In this document: one piece after another, positions 33,412 to 44,730 of the stretch
Numbering within the stretch: the first letter of the stretch is position 1
How the letters are laid out: every line of letters begins with the position of its first letter
Source: Nymphaea colorata
Taxonomy: Eukaryota; Streptophyta; Magnoliopsida; Nymphaeales; Nymphaeaceae
Length of the DNA stretch: 64,000 nucleotides
Direction of reading: 5' to 3'
Assembly: GCF_008831285.2 (NCBI RefSeq)
Contig: NC_045149.1
Location: 4,393,500 to 4,457,499 of the forward strand
Notes under the pieces: generated by a model
Told to the model about the DNA's origin: nothing
The model's input: the letters and a program-made list of their open reading frames with translations, nothing else
Database searches by the model: none
Translations under genes and position numbers: made by a program

Positions 33412-33601
33412 TGAAACACCCTAAAAGTTTAGTCTCGTATTGAAAATTGTGAGGATATTCAACAGCATATAAAGCGGGGTCATTAATGAGATGATTGTCC
33501 TGGTTCCTAACCTTTTTGAGGCTGGAGCCGAAATTGCTAGGGGGCAGGTTGGGATCCACCAAACTAGGGGCCTGAGCTCCGGAGTAGGTCAGGTTGTTAC
33601 A
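33412..33601 (+). repeat. TRIM left LTR
   Basis: It starts TGAAACACCCTAAAAG and ends GGTTGTTACA. Confidence 0.9.
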
Positions 33602-33602
33602 G

Positions 33603-33614
33603 TGGTATCAGAGC
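33603..33614 (+). other. TRIM primer-binding site
   Basis: TGGTATCAGAGC lies one base after the left LTR and is complementary to the initiator tRNA-Met 3' end. Confidence 0.9.
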
Positions 33615-33677
33615 AGTTTCAACACTCGGACCTAGGGTCTCACATGCTCAGACATGTGTGTCTTAAGGAGGGTGGAT

Positions 33678-33866
33678 TGTAACACCCTAAAAGTTTAGTC
33701 TCGTATTGAAGATTGTGAGAGATCTTCAATGGTTTATAAAGCGGGGTCATTAATGAGATGATTGTCCTGGTCCTAGCCTTTTTTAGGCTAGAGCCAAAAT
33801 TGTTAGGGGTAGGTTGGGATCCGCCAAACCAAGGGCCCGAACCCAGGAGTGGGTCGGGTTGTTACA
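33678..33866 (+). repeat. TRIM right LTR
   Basis: It starts TGTAACACCCTAAAAG and ends GGTTGTTACA. It is about 85-90% identical to the left LTR by eye, with small indels. Confidence 0.9.
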
Positions 33867-34247
33867 GATATTCTCCTAGAAAACCTTGTTCTAGAATTCA
33901 TGACATTCATCGAGATTACCAACAAAAAGGAAAACCTTATCCATTAGAAGTAGTAGATAACAAAAAATTTATAGATCATGGATGCATTCTCAACACTGTT
34001 GCACATGATCCCCAACTATGGCCCCAAATTATAGAACAATGGGGTGCCATAATTATAAAAGATTATTTAAAAGTGAATTTAGGACATAAAGACGCTAGAG
34101 AAAAGATAGCATCTTTTGAAACTTATCTAGGAGAATCAGCAAGGTCACAATGGGAACCTTACAAAAAATACTTTCCTGAACAACTTGAAAACGATATCTC
34201 TATCAAAATAAATCCTTACAATTTTGTTTTCAGAATGTATGTACATT

Positions 34248-36560
34248 GAGAGCAAGTGAGAGTGAAAAACGTATGCATGCATACAGTTTATTTCCTTACC
34301 TCATGCATGCACTCACTTATTCAATCACACACATCTTCATCATCTTCTGAAAGTACGTGGACCAATTTTAAGTTGCAAAATGTGACTGAGTCATATTGCA
34401 AAGAATTTGGATTTTCACTTATTTTTGAAATGAAAACATAGGAATCTTACCAATTTTGTCAAACATATATTTGAAATATGGAATTATATTATATCTTCCA
34501 AGAATAACATTTTGGAATCTCTACTTTGTCTAAAACAAGCTTTGCTTATGAACTTGGGAAGTTTAAAATCTTATTTAAAAGTAGACTCAGTACAATTTTA
34601 ACTCACGATTCCTATCTCTTTCTAAAGAGGCTTTTAAATTTGGCCATTTGACCCATTTCCACAAGCTATTTAATTCAAGTTCATTCTCCAATTTGGCTAA
34701 AACCAAGTTCAAATTCTCGATCACAAATTAACTTGAAGTTCATATGAAAAACATATTTACAAATCACCTTTCTTTTGCAATTTTCTAAAACCCAAATTTC
34801 AAATTTTGTTGCTTCACGCAACTCCCCTTTCATGGGAGGAGTGTGAACACCTTCATTGTCTTGCCATGGATGGTAGAAATAAGAAAATTTTAAAATAGAA
34901 GACATCAACATATCTTGAAGAAAAAAAATTTGGTGTAAAGGGGCTCCACAGCTCATTTGGGCAAATGGGACTCCTTGATAGTGACTCGAATAGGTTGGTT
35001 ATATTCCTCAAGAGTCCACCCTAAGTTCCAAAAAGGTTTCCTCTTGTTGGAGATAAAGGCTTAAAGTTGAAGATAATGAAGAGAAAGATAGAAGTTGAAG
35101 GAGGAGAGAAAGAAAACTAGAAGAGCAGAGAGGATGCTCAAAGGTTGAGGGATATATTAAATGAGAGAAATGAGACGATATTTAGAGCGGCATGAGTCCT
35201 AAGGGCATTATCATGTTTTTTATAAGTGTAATTATTTATTATCTAGTCACTATTGATTTAAAAATAGATTAATTATACTAATAAGTCAAAGCTATCCAAA
35301 AATAGGGTAGATCAGGGTTTGACTAAGCCAAGGGCAGACTGACCCTCTAAGTCTGACCTGCATTTGTCTGGCTGAGTGGCAGGCCCAAAAAGGCCATACT
35401 AGCTGGACACAGGCTTATTATGGCCTGTTCTGGATGGCCGCAGGCATAGCTTGGTGGGCCAGTCCAGCCAGGGCCATTGCTAGTCGGGCCAGGTTAGCCA
35501 ATACTGGCACTGGTGTTGCCATGCATTGCCTACCCGACAATCATAGTTATTAGTTTAAGTACAAAACAATAAATAGACAGTTAATCAAGTAAAAGCCTAG
35601 CACATCAGGGCAAAAATTAATAGAGACAATAACATAACGATAAACTTACTTTTAACTATTGATTGTTTGATTTTTTTTCTTCAAGCAGTTCTTTGTATGT
35701 TCCTCTGCTTCTTCAGTATGTTGAATGACTTGTACATTCTACCTTTCTACTGGTATACTGGAGGCTGACAATCCTCCCATTTGGTATATATGCCATGTCA
35801 TCTGGCGTTGAGCACAATATAGTATTTTGTTGGGACTTTATTGTGGACATCCTACCCAAAAAAAAAAACTTACCAAAACTACCGTTTATCTTTCCATAAC
35901 ACAAGAAAGAAAACAGTGTATCTTCATAATTTATCACACCTGTTGACTATCATTCGATAGAAGTAGAAACGTCATATATATATCTTCATAATTTCTCACA
36001 AATATTGATCATTATTCCATGGTACAAGAAAGAAAATAGTGTATCTTCACTTCACACACACATTATTTTGAAATGCCTACGAACATTTTAGATGTTATGA
36101 ATGTGTGCAACTTATTCTTGTTTCCTTGTCAAGTAGCTTATGTTGCAGCTTCATGGTCACCTTAAAAAAAAAGTTTTACTCAATGTTATATTATTTGATG
36201 GACTCTTATCAACATCAAACTACTTGTGCATTAGGTTTGTATACATTCTAACTGAAATTACGTCATACACAAGTAGCTACTACAGTGGCAACTTATTTTC
36301 AATAAGGAAACTCCACTTGTGCTTTTTTTATAGGATACTGTCCTTTCAACTGTTGTTTGTAATGATGAATGTAGAGATCAAAAAGCTCCTCTACAATGGT
36401 AATAGACCAAGCCCTTAAATTCCATATGAAAATAATGATCTTGAAATAGAGTTAACATACCAAAAATATTTAGATAGACTAAATTAGTATGATAATATCT
36501 CCTTACAATATACAGTTATTAACTATCAATATGTATACACATTTTCAACATTCTATTAAA
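34248..36560. other. Unassigned; GC-rich patch at 35330-35540
   Basis: No coding sequence recognised. 35330-35540 is unusually GC-rich, with many GGCC, CCAGCC and GGGCC words in different orders, and may be a fragment of a GC-rich terminal repeat. The rest is AT-rich. Confidence 0.4.
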
Positions 36561-36569
36561 TGTACATGC

Positions 36570-37260
36570 AAAATTATAATACTGTGTTTGCCTGAAGAAA
36601 CTGAAGTTAATTTTGTTGTCAAGTGCCTTGTATAATAATTGTGAGTCGGTTGCATTTAATCTCATCTTGTCATTTTGAAATCACATGTCGAATCCAACCA
36701 TAGCCATCATATTCTATGAATGAAACATTTTCCTATTTCAAAACTTTGTTTGTTATGTTGATGGTAAACAATCTAGCATATATGTGTCATCTATAGTTCC
36801 TAAACTATCCTATGTGCATTGGAAAAAGGTTAGATGCATTATACATTGACATTGAAAAAAATAAACATTAATAAACTTACTTCAAAATATGGATAAAACG
36901 AGGATTGGCTCAAATTTTTTATAGTGTATCATTATCTATTCGTTGAATATAAGCCTGATGAACAAATTGCATGTTGGACAAGAGTGACATACTAATTGTC
37001 TAACATAAATATTGTAACATATTTTCATAAGCATGATTGTGCTCATTATGCCCAATAGCTAATAGAAATATAGCTTCTTCTTCTATGCATATTCCAAGAG
37101 CACCTTTTAATATATTTCTTTCTCTCAGTATATTGCATAGTGTGATTTATGCATATCGATCCATGCATAGTAAGTCCAAGTTGTTTCTTGGATGCCCATC
37201 ATTCATATGATTAATAAATCGACTCTTAGCATCTTTATATGGCTGAACTATTTGCTTACA
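36570..37260 (-). pseudogene. PIF/Harbinger transposase remnant
   Basis: On the minus strand, in shifting frames, the standard blocks appear in order. At 37050-37130 is NILKGALGICIEEEAIFLLAI followed by GHNEHNHA. Near 36885 is NPRFYPYFE. Near 36750-36790 is DSLGTIDDTYM, matching the catalytic DCIGAIDGTH block with changes. At 36610-36710 are MMAMVGFDM and then ATDSQLLYKALDNKINF, matching the middle DDE block. These identify a DDE nuclease-like transposase. An intron may lie near 36840-36880. Many stops rule out activity. Confidence 0.65.
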
Positions 37261-38100
37261 CTGACATATAAGTCTAAAAATCATAATGATGCATGAAAAC
37301 ACCACTATCATCAGCATGTACTCTCTTTACTCCTTCGATAATGTAATTGTGACATTATGTAACCCACAAATAAATTTTATTTATCACATACCATACCATT
37401 GACATGTATTTTGCAGTTAAAATATATGCAAGTGGAAAGCAAAGAAGACAAATCATTGAACACAAAACTAATCAACAAATAAGTAATGTGTGCCACATGA
37501 TATAGGCAAACATGAATAAAAAGCAATCTATAATGACAACACTAACGAATAACAAAATAGAAAGTAACCATGACACACTTACTATTCTTTGGCGATCTTC
37601 TCAAGCAAACAAACTACTCATTCTTCAAGATCAAGGTTCAGGAAGGTTGTCAATTTATTCCATGCTCCAATAGGTCAAGGGCTCTTTGGAGAAAAGTCTT
37701 ATCTATGTCTCCTACAATGCACATTTTATGCAGTATGTCTGCACATTTGTCATATTGCACTACTCTAAAATTGTGTCATCATTTGAAAATTATCAGCATT
37801 GTTATACAATAGCAATCTATAGTCCTCATGTATTGATGTAATCTTGCTTCTTTGAAAGATGATTGAGTGTCTACTTTTTTGTGCACCAGGCTATAATGAT
37901 GGTTGCCTCTAAAGTAGAGATGGTAGAGGAGAACTATTATTTAGCATTTGTATAAATGGTTGATTTTCATTAATGTCCATAACAAGATAAATAGATTGGA
38001 TCACAGGAGTGTTAAGGGTAATTTGAAAATATTCACGCATCCTTATAAGGGCCCTTAGCACGAGTTTTAGCATTTGAGTTGCCAAAGACCTTAAAGTAAC
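37261..38100. other. Unassigned, probably Harbinger internal sequence
   Basis: It lies between the transposase remnant and the Myb-like remnant. No further motifs were recognised. Confidence 0.35.
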
Positions 38101-38480
38101 TCGTCAAGTTTTTCCCACTTTTGTGAGTTGTTGAATTTTTCCTATTTGGATATTTCTACAATTTGTTTCATTGCCACATACTGAGTGACATACTACAGGG
38201 TAACAAATATGATCACATTGATATGCTTACTTAGATGTAGCCAGCACAAACCTCAAGATCAATTTCAACACACTTTTTTGTTGGGTCCCAACCTACTCAT
38301 ATCCAAAATTTCTCTATGCACATGGAAATCTTAATTTGCACCCTTCAACTTGTTCTTACTTTTTTTTTCATGAATGATTCATATGCTTTTCTATCATCTT
38401 TTTTATGGCCTTATAAGCCTTTGGCTTTAGGTTTCCCTTCATTTTTGGGAAAGAGTGCTTGTACAAGTAGTTGTATTAGA
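38101..38480 (-). pseudogene. Myb/SANT-like ORF remnant of the Harbinger element
   Basis: The minus strand contains VGWDPTKKCVEIDLEV followed by AGYI near 38225-38290. This matches the end of the Myb-type domain in the second gene of PIF/Harbinger elements. It lies upstream of the transposase on the same strand. Frames are broken, and the call is by resemblance. Confidence 0.45.
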
Positions 38481-38996
38481 TATTCTACTTGAGCTTCGGC
38501 TGCATCAAAGTGTCACATCTTGAGTTCCTCGAATCTTCCATTATAAAATATTCCATAGATTTTAAAAGGAAGTATGGTATAAAGTGATCCAGCAAGTAAT
38601 ATATCTACTAAGATGAAATTCTAGTAAGTATAGTCATTTACACAATTCTAAGTACCACAAAAACAGTTCACAATTGCAGTCACAAATGTTAGAGATTAGC
38701 AGGTAAATGTTATACATGACATAGACCAATGCAATTCAAGGAAGAAGTAAAAATGCAATTCATCGATAGGAACATGAAGTCAAGATAGAACTACACAACT
38801 ATGTGAGATTCAATCCCACTGGATGACTACAATTTGAAAAGTTGTTACTAAAATGGTCACTATATTAATCATAGTAATGATTTATGGTGCACCAACGGTT
38901 TATGGTGGCTTTGGTAATGACTAATTGTCCTTTTAGCAATGAATTTTTAAGTTTTTGTCATTCAGCTACTAGTTGGCATTTGACAACATTGACTAT

Positions 38997-39020
38997 ATGT
39001 GTGTGTGTGTGTGTGTATAT
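38997..39020. repeat. (GT)n microsatellite
   Basis: About ten GT units occur in an AT-rich spacer. Confidence 0.9.
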
Positions 39021-39244
39021 AAGAGAGTTATCATGCTCAACCATTAGTAAAATGTATAAACAATTAGCCAACTTATGTAGATGTTTGCCATCACCAATGA
39101 GCCATGACAGCACTTCCTTTGCCTACTTGTGGTTCACCAAATTGGATGCTTACATATGATTGACGTCTCTAATGCATGCAGACCTCTTTCATTTAATGAA
39201 GACATACCATGGTCTAAAAGACTGGGCGTGCTTCTGCATGCTAA

Positions 39245-39264
39245 GGGGGGGGGGGGGGGGGGGA
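39245..39264. repeat. Poly(G) run
   Basis: An uninterrupted run of about 19 G. Its length may not be reliable in sequencing. Confidence 0.85.
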
Positions 39265-39346
39265 TGAGGACTAGCAAGGACATTGACAGCTGCAGCAATG
39301 ACTTGACTAGCAATGAACATATAGATGTATGCAAGTATAGTGGCTA

Positions 39347-39474
39347 AAATCAATGATACAGCATATACCTTGAACTTATGCTTGATTCAATGCAGCTTAA
39401 AGGAATAAATGCCTCCTGAAATCAATGATACAGCAAATACCTTGAACTTATGCTTGATTGGATGCAGCTTAAAG
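39347..39474. repeat. Two 56-bp direct repeats
   Basis: Units 39347-39402 and 39419-39474 (AAATCAATGATACAGCA...GCAGCTTAAAG) differ at three bases and are separated by 16 bp. Confidence 0.9.
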
Positions 39475-40083
39475 ATGAAAAAAATTCTTCATGTAGTTGC
39501 TTCACTTGAATGCAGAGAAATATTTCAAATAGGAACTGCCGTGTTAGCTTCTTGAATGGTGAAACCAATTCATTGTCCTCAACATGGACATTGTTACCTA
39601 TGTTTCTTGTATTATGATAACATAGGAAAGACAGAAGAAAAGATCAAGCAAACTTTTTAGAAGAATGAGAAACTTATTCATTTGGACATCCTTAATTGAT
39701 TGCAAATGCTTTGCACTGAACAATTACAGATCATATGTGCAGACATTTATGTTGGCATTCTATTTATCATTAGCAGTCATAAAAGTTGTCATTTTAGTTT
39801 ATGATTTTGTTGCAATAGATTTTGTTCTCTTTATCTTGTGATTTTGAATTGTGGGAGTTTAAAATATGAATATCTCGTAGCTTATAAGACATTCCAATAA
39901 TAAAAATTACAAAGGAAAAGGATTACTGTCATATTTGAAAGAGGGATCATTTGTCCATGTCTTCATACCAGAGAGAGAGAGAGACAGAGTGAGAGAGTGA
40001 GATAAAGGTGTTTCCATGTCCTCATAGTTTCACTTTTGTCTCACCATAATGGATGCATAAAACTATGGGATTTGCCATGTGCA
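39475..40083. other. Unassigned AT-rich flank of copia-2
   Basis: Nothing recognised. A short (GA)n run is at 39970-40000. GTGCA at 40079-40083 is the left target duplication of copia-2. Confidence 0.4.
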
Positions 40084-40549
40084 TGATAAGGGTAAATTAG
40101 CAGGAGACGTTATAGATAAGAATGTCTCAGCAATCATATTCCTTTATAAGAGTAAATCAGCTGGAGACGTTAAAGATAAGAACGTCTCAGCAAGACATGA
40201 TTTTAGGAATGAGATTGCTGGAGACGTTAAAGATGGTGATACAAAGATAAGAATGTGCTGGAAATTAAGGAAATTGCTGGAGACATTAAGGGAGTTTAAA
40301 ATATTAAAAAGAAGAACGTTTCAGTAAGACGAGATTTTAGGAATGTGTTGGAAATTAAGAAAATCATTGAAGATGTTGATAACGCTGAAATTATTGAAAT
40401 CACTTAAAGAGAGATATGGCAGTTTTTCCTTCATCCATTCCACAAATCGTAGATCTTGTAAATATTTTTTGTATATATACTTGTAACAAGTCATTGTAAA
40501 ACTCAAGTGAGAAAATTAAACGTTCTCCTTCAGCTATCAATTTTTCTCA
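40084..40549 (+). repeat. 5' LTR of copia-2
   Basis: It starts TGATAAGGGTAAATTAGC and ends CAATTTTTCTCA. It contains several degenerate copies of a unit of about 50 bp built on GCTGGAGACGTTAAAGATAAGAACGTCTCAGCA-type words. Confidence 0.9.
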
Positions 40550-40561
40550 TGGTATCAGAGC
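40550..40561 (+). other. Primer-binding site of copia-2
   Basis: TGGTATCAGAGC directly follows the 5' LTR and matches the initiator tRNA-Met complement. Confidence 0.9.
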
Positions 40562-41343
40562 GCTGCGATTCTATGGGCTCACAAAGCTCGCAGACTGCCA
40601 CAATCAAATACTCATATCCTTTCAACCTGAATGCTGCCAATTTCTTTTCCATCAAATTGACCGAGTCTAATTTTCTCTTATGGTAGACGTAGGTGCTAGG
40701 ATTAATTAAAAGTCAGGATATGTCAGGTTTTATCAATGGAGAAACTTCTATGTCTGATAGATATCTTCCTAGCAACAGTCATAGTGGATGAAATATTACT
40801 GCAGTTGAACAAGGTTTGAATTCAGACTTCAATGCCTAGCAAAGATCAGATCGGTTGCTGCGTGGATGGATTACAGGAACCCTATCAGAAGAAATATTGG
40901 GGCCAGTAGTCGGCCTGAAAACCTCCAAACAGGTATCGGATACTTTAAATCGAAGATTTGCTTATGAGTCACAAGAGCAAGAAATGCTCCTTATGCAAAG
41001 AATTCAGATGAATCGGAAAGGCAATCTAAGTATTGCTGAATACACCAAAAATTTCAAAATTATATGTGACGAACTTGTTGTCATTGGAAAACCAATTTTA
41101 GATCAATCTAAAGTGTTTTGGTTATTGACTGGTCTCGAACCAGAATACGAGTCTTTTAGAACGACTTATATGCGTCCTCTAACTCCAGCAAACTTGGAAG
41201 TCATTGCCTTGCTTGAAAGACATGAGACTGTAAGAAATATGTATGGAGATATTTCAGGCACTCAGGTGGCTTTTGTGAATCAGCGTGTTCAAAATCCAAG
41301 GTATAAGGGACACAAAAATCAGATGCTCAATTCTAAGGGATGA
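40562..41343 (+). pseudogene. copia-2 gag
   Basis: 40855-41343 is open and holds the UBN2/retrotran-gag type domain. It includes SEEILGPVVGLKTSKQVSDT, LMQRIQMNRKGNLSIAEYT, and ICDELVVIGKPILDQ...FWLLTGLEPEYESFRTTYM, classic copia capsid wording. 40562-40854 holds the N-terminal part with stops (for example near 40684). The frame breaks at 41341, before the zinc knuckle region. Confidence 0.85.
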
Positions 41344-42850
41344 GAGTTTCGCCAAGCCAGCCAAGGTACCTCATTTAACAGTGACAAAAGAGAAAATCAT
41401 AATCAGTCTGATGCCTCTCAAAAGGGAGTCGTGTGCCAAATTTGCAACAACCCAAACAAGTTTCTCAGGCACTAGCTGCAATGAAGATTGCGGATGGTCA
41501 GGATCAACAATGGTTCTCGGATACTGGCACATCTGCCCATGTCACATCGGACGTAGTAATCTCAATGTCTCAACTAAATATTATGGATCAGAAAAGATAA
41601 TGGTTGGCAATGGTCAGAAACTTGACATCACAGATGTGGGAAATGCTATTGTTAATGATGGACAAAATTCTATCCTTCTCAAGAATGTTTTGGTGGTTCT
41701 AGAAATTAAAAAGAATTTAATTTCAGTCAGTCAACTAACAGCAGACATGTCATATATTTTTGAATTCTCTGCTAATGGTTTTCTTGTAAAAGACAAGAGG
41801 AATCTGCAGATTGTGGCATCCAGAACCAGACATGATGGACTTTACATGCTGGAAAATGCAAGAGCAGTGTCAAAAATTCAAGGAGATCACAAGGTCTTTT
41901 TCTCAGTCAGATTTTGTGGCGCAAATAAGGAAGTGTGGCATCATTGTCTTGGTCACATCAACCAGCAGGTAGTAGAGTTTTTGGTCAATAAAAAGGTCAT
42001 TAGAGTTATTGGCCCATCTCGTAGCAGAATTTTATATTCCAGCTGTCAATTAGCTAAGTCATGTCATCTTCCATATCTTTCTATTGAAGAACATTGTGAT
42101 GAATTCCTTGGTCGTGTGCACTCTGATCTTTGGGGACCTGCCCCGATTATCGGATCTCAACAATGTAAGTGTTACGCCATTTTTGTTGATGAATCCACTC
42201 ATTTCATTTGGTTTTATCCAATGCGCTTCAAGTCAGAATTTTGTGAGATTTTTAAAATTTTTCATAAGTTTGTGGAAAATCACTTTGGGAAAAGAATCAA
42301 AATTTTTCAAACCGATGAAGGTGGCAAATTTAATAGTAACATTCTTGCTTCATACTTGCGAGAATATGGTATCCAACACTTAAAAGCATGTCCTAAAACT
42401 CCTCCTCAGAATGGAATGGTCGAATGCAGACATCAAACTATAGTTGAACTAGGACTTGCTATGATGTTTCATACTAGCATGCCAATGAAATTTTGGGTTG
42501 AAGCATTCTATACAATTATGTGGTTAATCAATCAGCTGCCCACACCTACTCTTAAAATGAAAAGTCCATTTTAGCTTGTATTCAAGAAGGATCCAAATTA
42601 TGGTTGCATGAGAGTCTTTGGAAGCCATTGTTTTACCTATCTTTGAGATTATGCCAAGAACAAGTTGGAGCCTAGATCTTTACCCTATGTTTTTATAGTG
42701 TATAGCTCAACACATAAAGGATATAAATGTTTATACCCACCAATGAGTCCAATTTTTATATCCATAAATGTTGTTTTTGATGAAAATATATTTCCTTTCC
42801 AATAACCTGTGAATTTGTTTACAGCAATATCTCATTCTCAAGAAGGCATC
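41344..42850 (+). pseudogene. copia-2 protease and integrase
   Basis: The protease motif FSDTGTSAHVTSD lies near 41513-41552 in one frame. The long open frame 41285-42574 then carries the protease end and the whole integrase. Zinc-binding part: WHHCLGH at about 41937, then YSSCQLAKS, where the first Cys of the CxxC pair has become Tyr. Catalytic acids: HSDLWGPAP (42119), FQTDEGGKF and NGMVECRHQT. A stop at 42574 follows LKMKSPF. The lost zinc ligand would be expected to harm activity. Confidence 0.85.
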
Positions 42851-44715
42851 ACCTACACAGAGTGGCTTGACGAGAACTAGTCAGTTGAGAAAGTTTCTAA
42901 GTCTAGCCTTATCGATGAACTTGAAAATGGATCCATTAGAACTTGTTGTCACAATGACAACCATGAATCGTCTTGAAGTGGCAAGCTCCCATTTGCTACG
43001 AACGCTAACAGTTCTCATGTTACAGATGCTAGTGATTCTCAAGAGGTCATCGAGCCATCTCTCACAGATTTCATGCCTCATTCTCAATCTGATCCATAGT
43101 TACCAACTCCTATCGATTCACATTCCATGATCACAAGGGCAAAAGATGGCATAGTCAAACCAAATCCAAAGTACCTTCTTGCACTCCCAGTTCCTTTGGA
43201 ACCTAAAACAGTCAAAGAAGCATTCAAACATCCAGGATGGGTAAAGGCCATGGAGGAAGAAATGTAAGCATTGAATTTATGCAAAACATGGACTCTAGTA
43301 CCCCGAACTATAGATATGAATGTCATCTCCACCAGATGGGTTTTCAAGACCAAGCTGAAAAGTGATGGAACTTTCGATCATTTAAAAGCTCGTCTAGTGG
43401 CTCGTGGGTTCAACCAAATTCCTGGAATTGACTCTATGGAAACTTTCTCACAAGTCATCAAACCTTCCACCATTCGGATTGTGTTAACTAGCGTCTTATC
43501 TCGAAATTGGGATATTAGGGAACTTGATGCCATTCCTACATGGAGAACTACAAGCGATAGTTTATGTAGAACGGCCACAAGGATTTGAAGATCCTACCAA
43601 ACAGATCATGTATGTCGGCTTCAGAAAGCTCTCTACGGACTTCAACAAGCTCCAAGGGCATGGTATGATAGGTTCGGATTTTTGCTACTCTCCAAAGGTT
43701 TTTTTAGCAACATCTGAGATTCGTCTCTCTATATCTGCCATAATAAAAAGGGAACCATCATTTTGTTATTATATGTGGATGATATAATCTTGACCGGCAA
43801 CAACACTCATTTCATTCAAGAATTTATTACTGAACTTAACCATGAGTTTTTTATGAAGGATTTAGGAAGTTTACATCACTTCCTCGATATTGAGGTTCTC
43901 AAAACATCTCAAGGACTCTTTCTCAATCAAAAGAGATATGCATGCAGTCTCTTAGAATGCGTTGATCTAACAGCTTGTAAACCAGCTATAACACCTCTGG
44001 TTCAGAATTTTCGTCCACCTCCTCAAGATCCACCATTTGCTAATCATATACTCTATCGCAGCTTGGTAGGTGGGCTTCAATATCTCTCGTTTACACATCC
44101 TGACATCACATATAGTGTGAACTATGTCAACGAATATATGTAGCAGCCTACTCAAAGTCAGCTTATGTTTGTTAAAAGAATACTTCCATATATTCATGGG
44201 ACCATAGAACTCGGTTGTCTACTTTCACCTCAGTCAGTTTTTCGATTTCATGCTTACTTTGATTCAGATTGGGCTGGGTGTCAAGAGACACGACGATCAA
44301 CAACTGGTTTTTGCATATTCATTGGTACAAATGCTATTTCTTGGACAGCTAAAAAACAACCAACGGTAGTTCGATCTACAATTGAAGCAGAATAAAGATC
44401 GATGGCCTCTGCAGCAACTGAGTTAACGTGGCTTTCCTTCATACTCAAAGATATCGGCATCCATATAACGGATCGCCTGCAGCTATATTGTGATAATATG
44501 TCTGCCTTACAAGTTAGCATTAAACCAGTGTTTCACTCAAGAATGAAATATGTTGCCATCGATTATCATTTCTTACGAGAGAAGGTGGCGTTGGGGACCT
44601 TAGTTACTCAATATGTTCCTTCCTCTCAGTAGGTTGCCGATATTTTTACAAAAGCTTTATCTAGATCTGCCACCGAAAATCTTCGATGCAAACTGGGTGT
44701 CGTTCACCCACCACC
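42851..44715 (+). pseudogene. copia-2 reverse transcriptase and RNase H
   Basis: The reverse transcriptase begins at 43271 (WTLVPRTIDMNVISTRWVFKT...GTFDHLKARLVARGFNQ). It shifts frame near 43520 (HGELQAIVYVERPQGFEDP) and again to 43763, where the catalytic LLYVDDIILTGNN is intact. MKDLGSLHHFLDIEV and YRSLVGGLQYLSFTHPDI follow. RNase H is at 44165-44640, with DSDWAGCQETRRSTTGFCIF, VRSTIEAE and a stop just after. At least four breaks lie along this stretch. Confidence 0.9.
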
Positions 44716-44730
44716 CAGTTGGAGGGGGCA
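44716..44730 (+). other. Polypurine tract of copia-2
   Basis: CAGTTGGAGGGGGCA lies immediately before the 3' LTR. Confidence 0.85.

Larger units (their letters stand above)
33412..33866 (+). mobile_element. TRIM retroelement (455 bp) with target duplication
   Basis: Two 190-bp LTRs (33412-33601 and 33678-33866) flank only 76 bp. That short core holds a primer-binding site (33603-33614) and a purine-rich tract (33663-33677, AAGGAGGGTGGA). The flanking GATAT at 33407-33411 and 33867-33871 is a perfect 5-bp target duplication. The empty site is visible in the paralogous capsid copy near 19950. This terminal-repeat retrotransposon in miniature encodes nothing and would need proteins from other elements. 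Confidence 0.95.
32787..34247 (+). pseudogene. Pararetrovirus pre-capsid/capsid, copy C, split by TRIM
   Basis: This is the same capsid region as 19320-20320, on the plus strand. It is better preserved after the TRIM: 33870-34247 is open and includes FETYLGESARSQWEPYKKY and NPYNFVFRM. The capsid domain is cut at 33411 by the 455-bp TRIM element. It ends at 34247 in unrelated sequence, short of the zinc knuckle. Confidence 0.75.

Noticed and set aside
33603-33614. Primer-binding site of a large retrotransposon or of the pararetrovirus
   Set aside because: Two 190-bp LTRs with a matching target duplication flank it within 455 bp, so it belongs to a TRIM.
39134-39347. Overlapping frames around the poly(G) run
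   Set aside because: They depend on the poly(G) tract for openness and show no family features.
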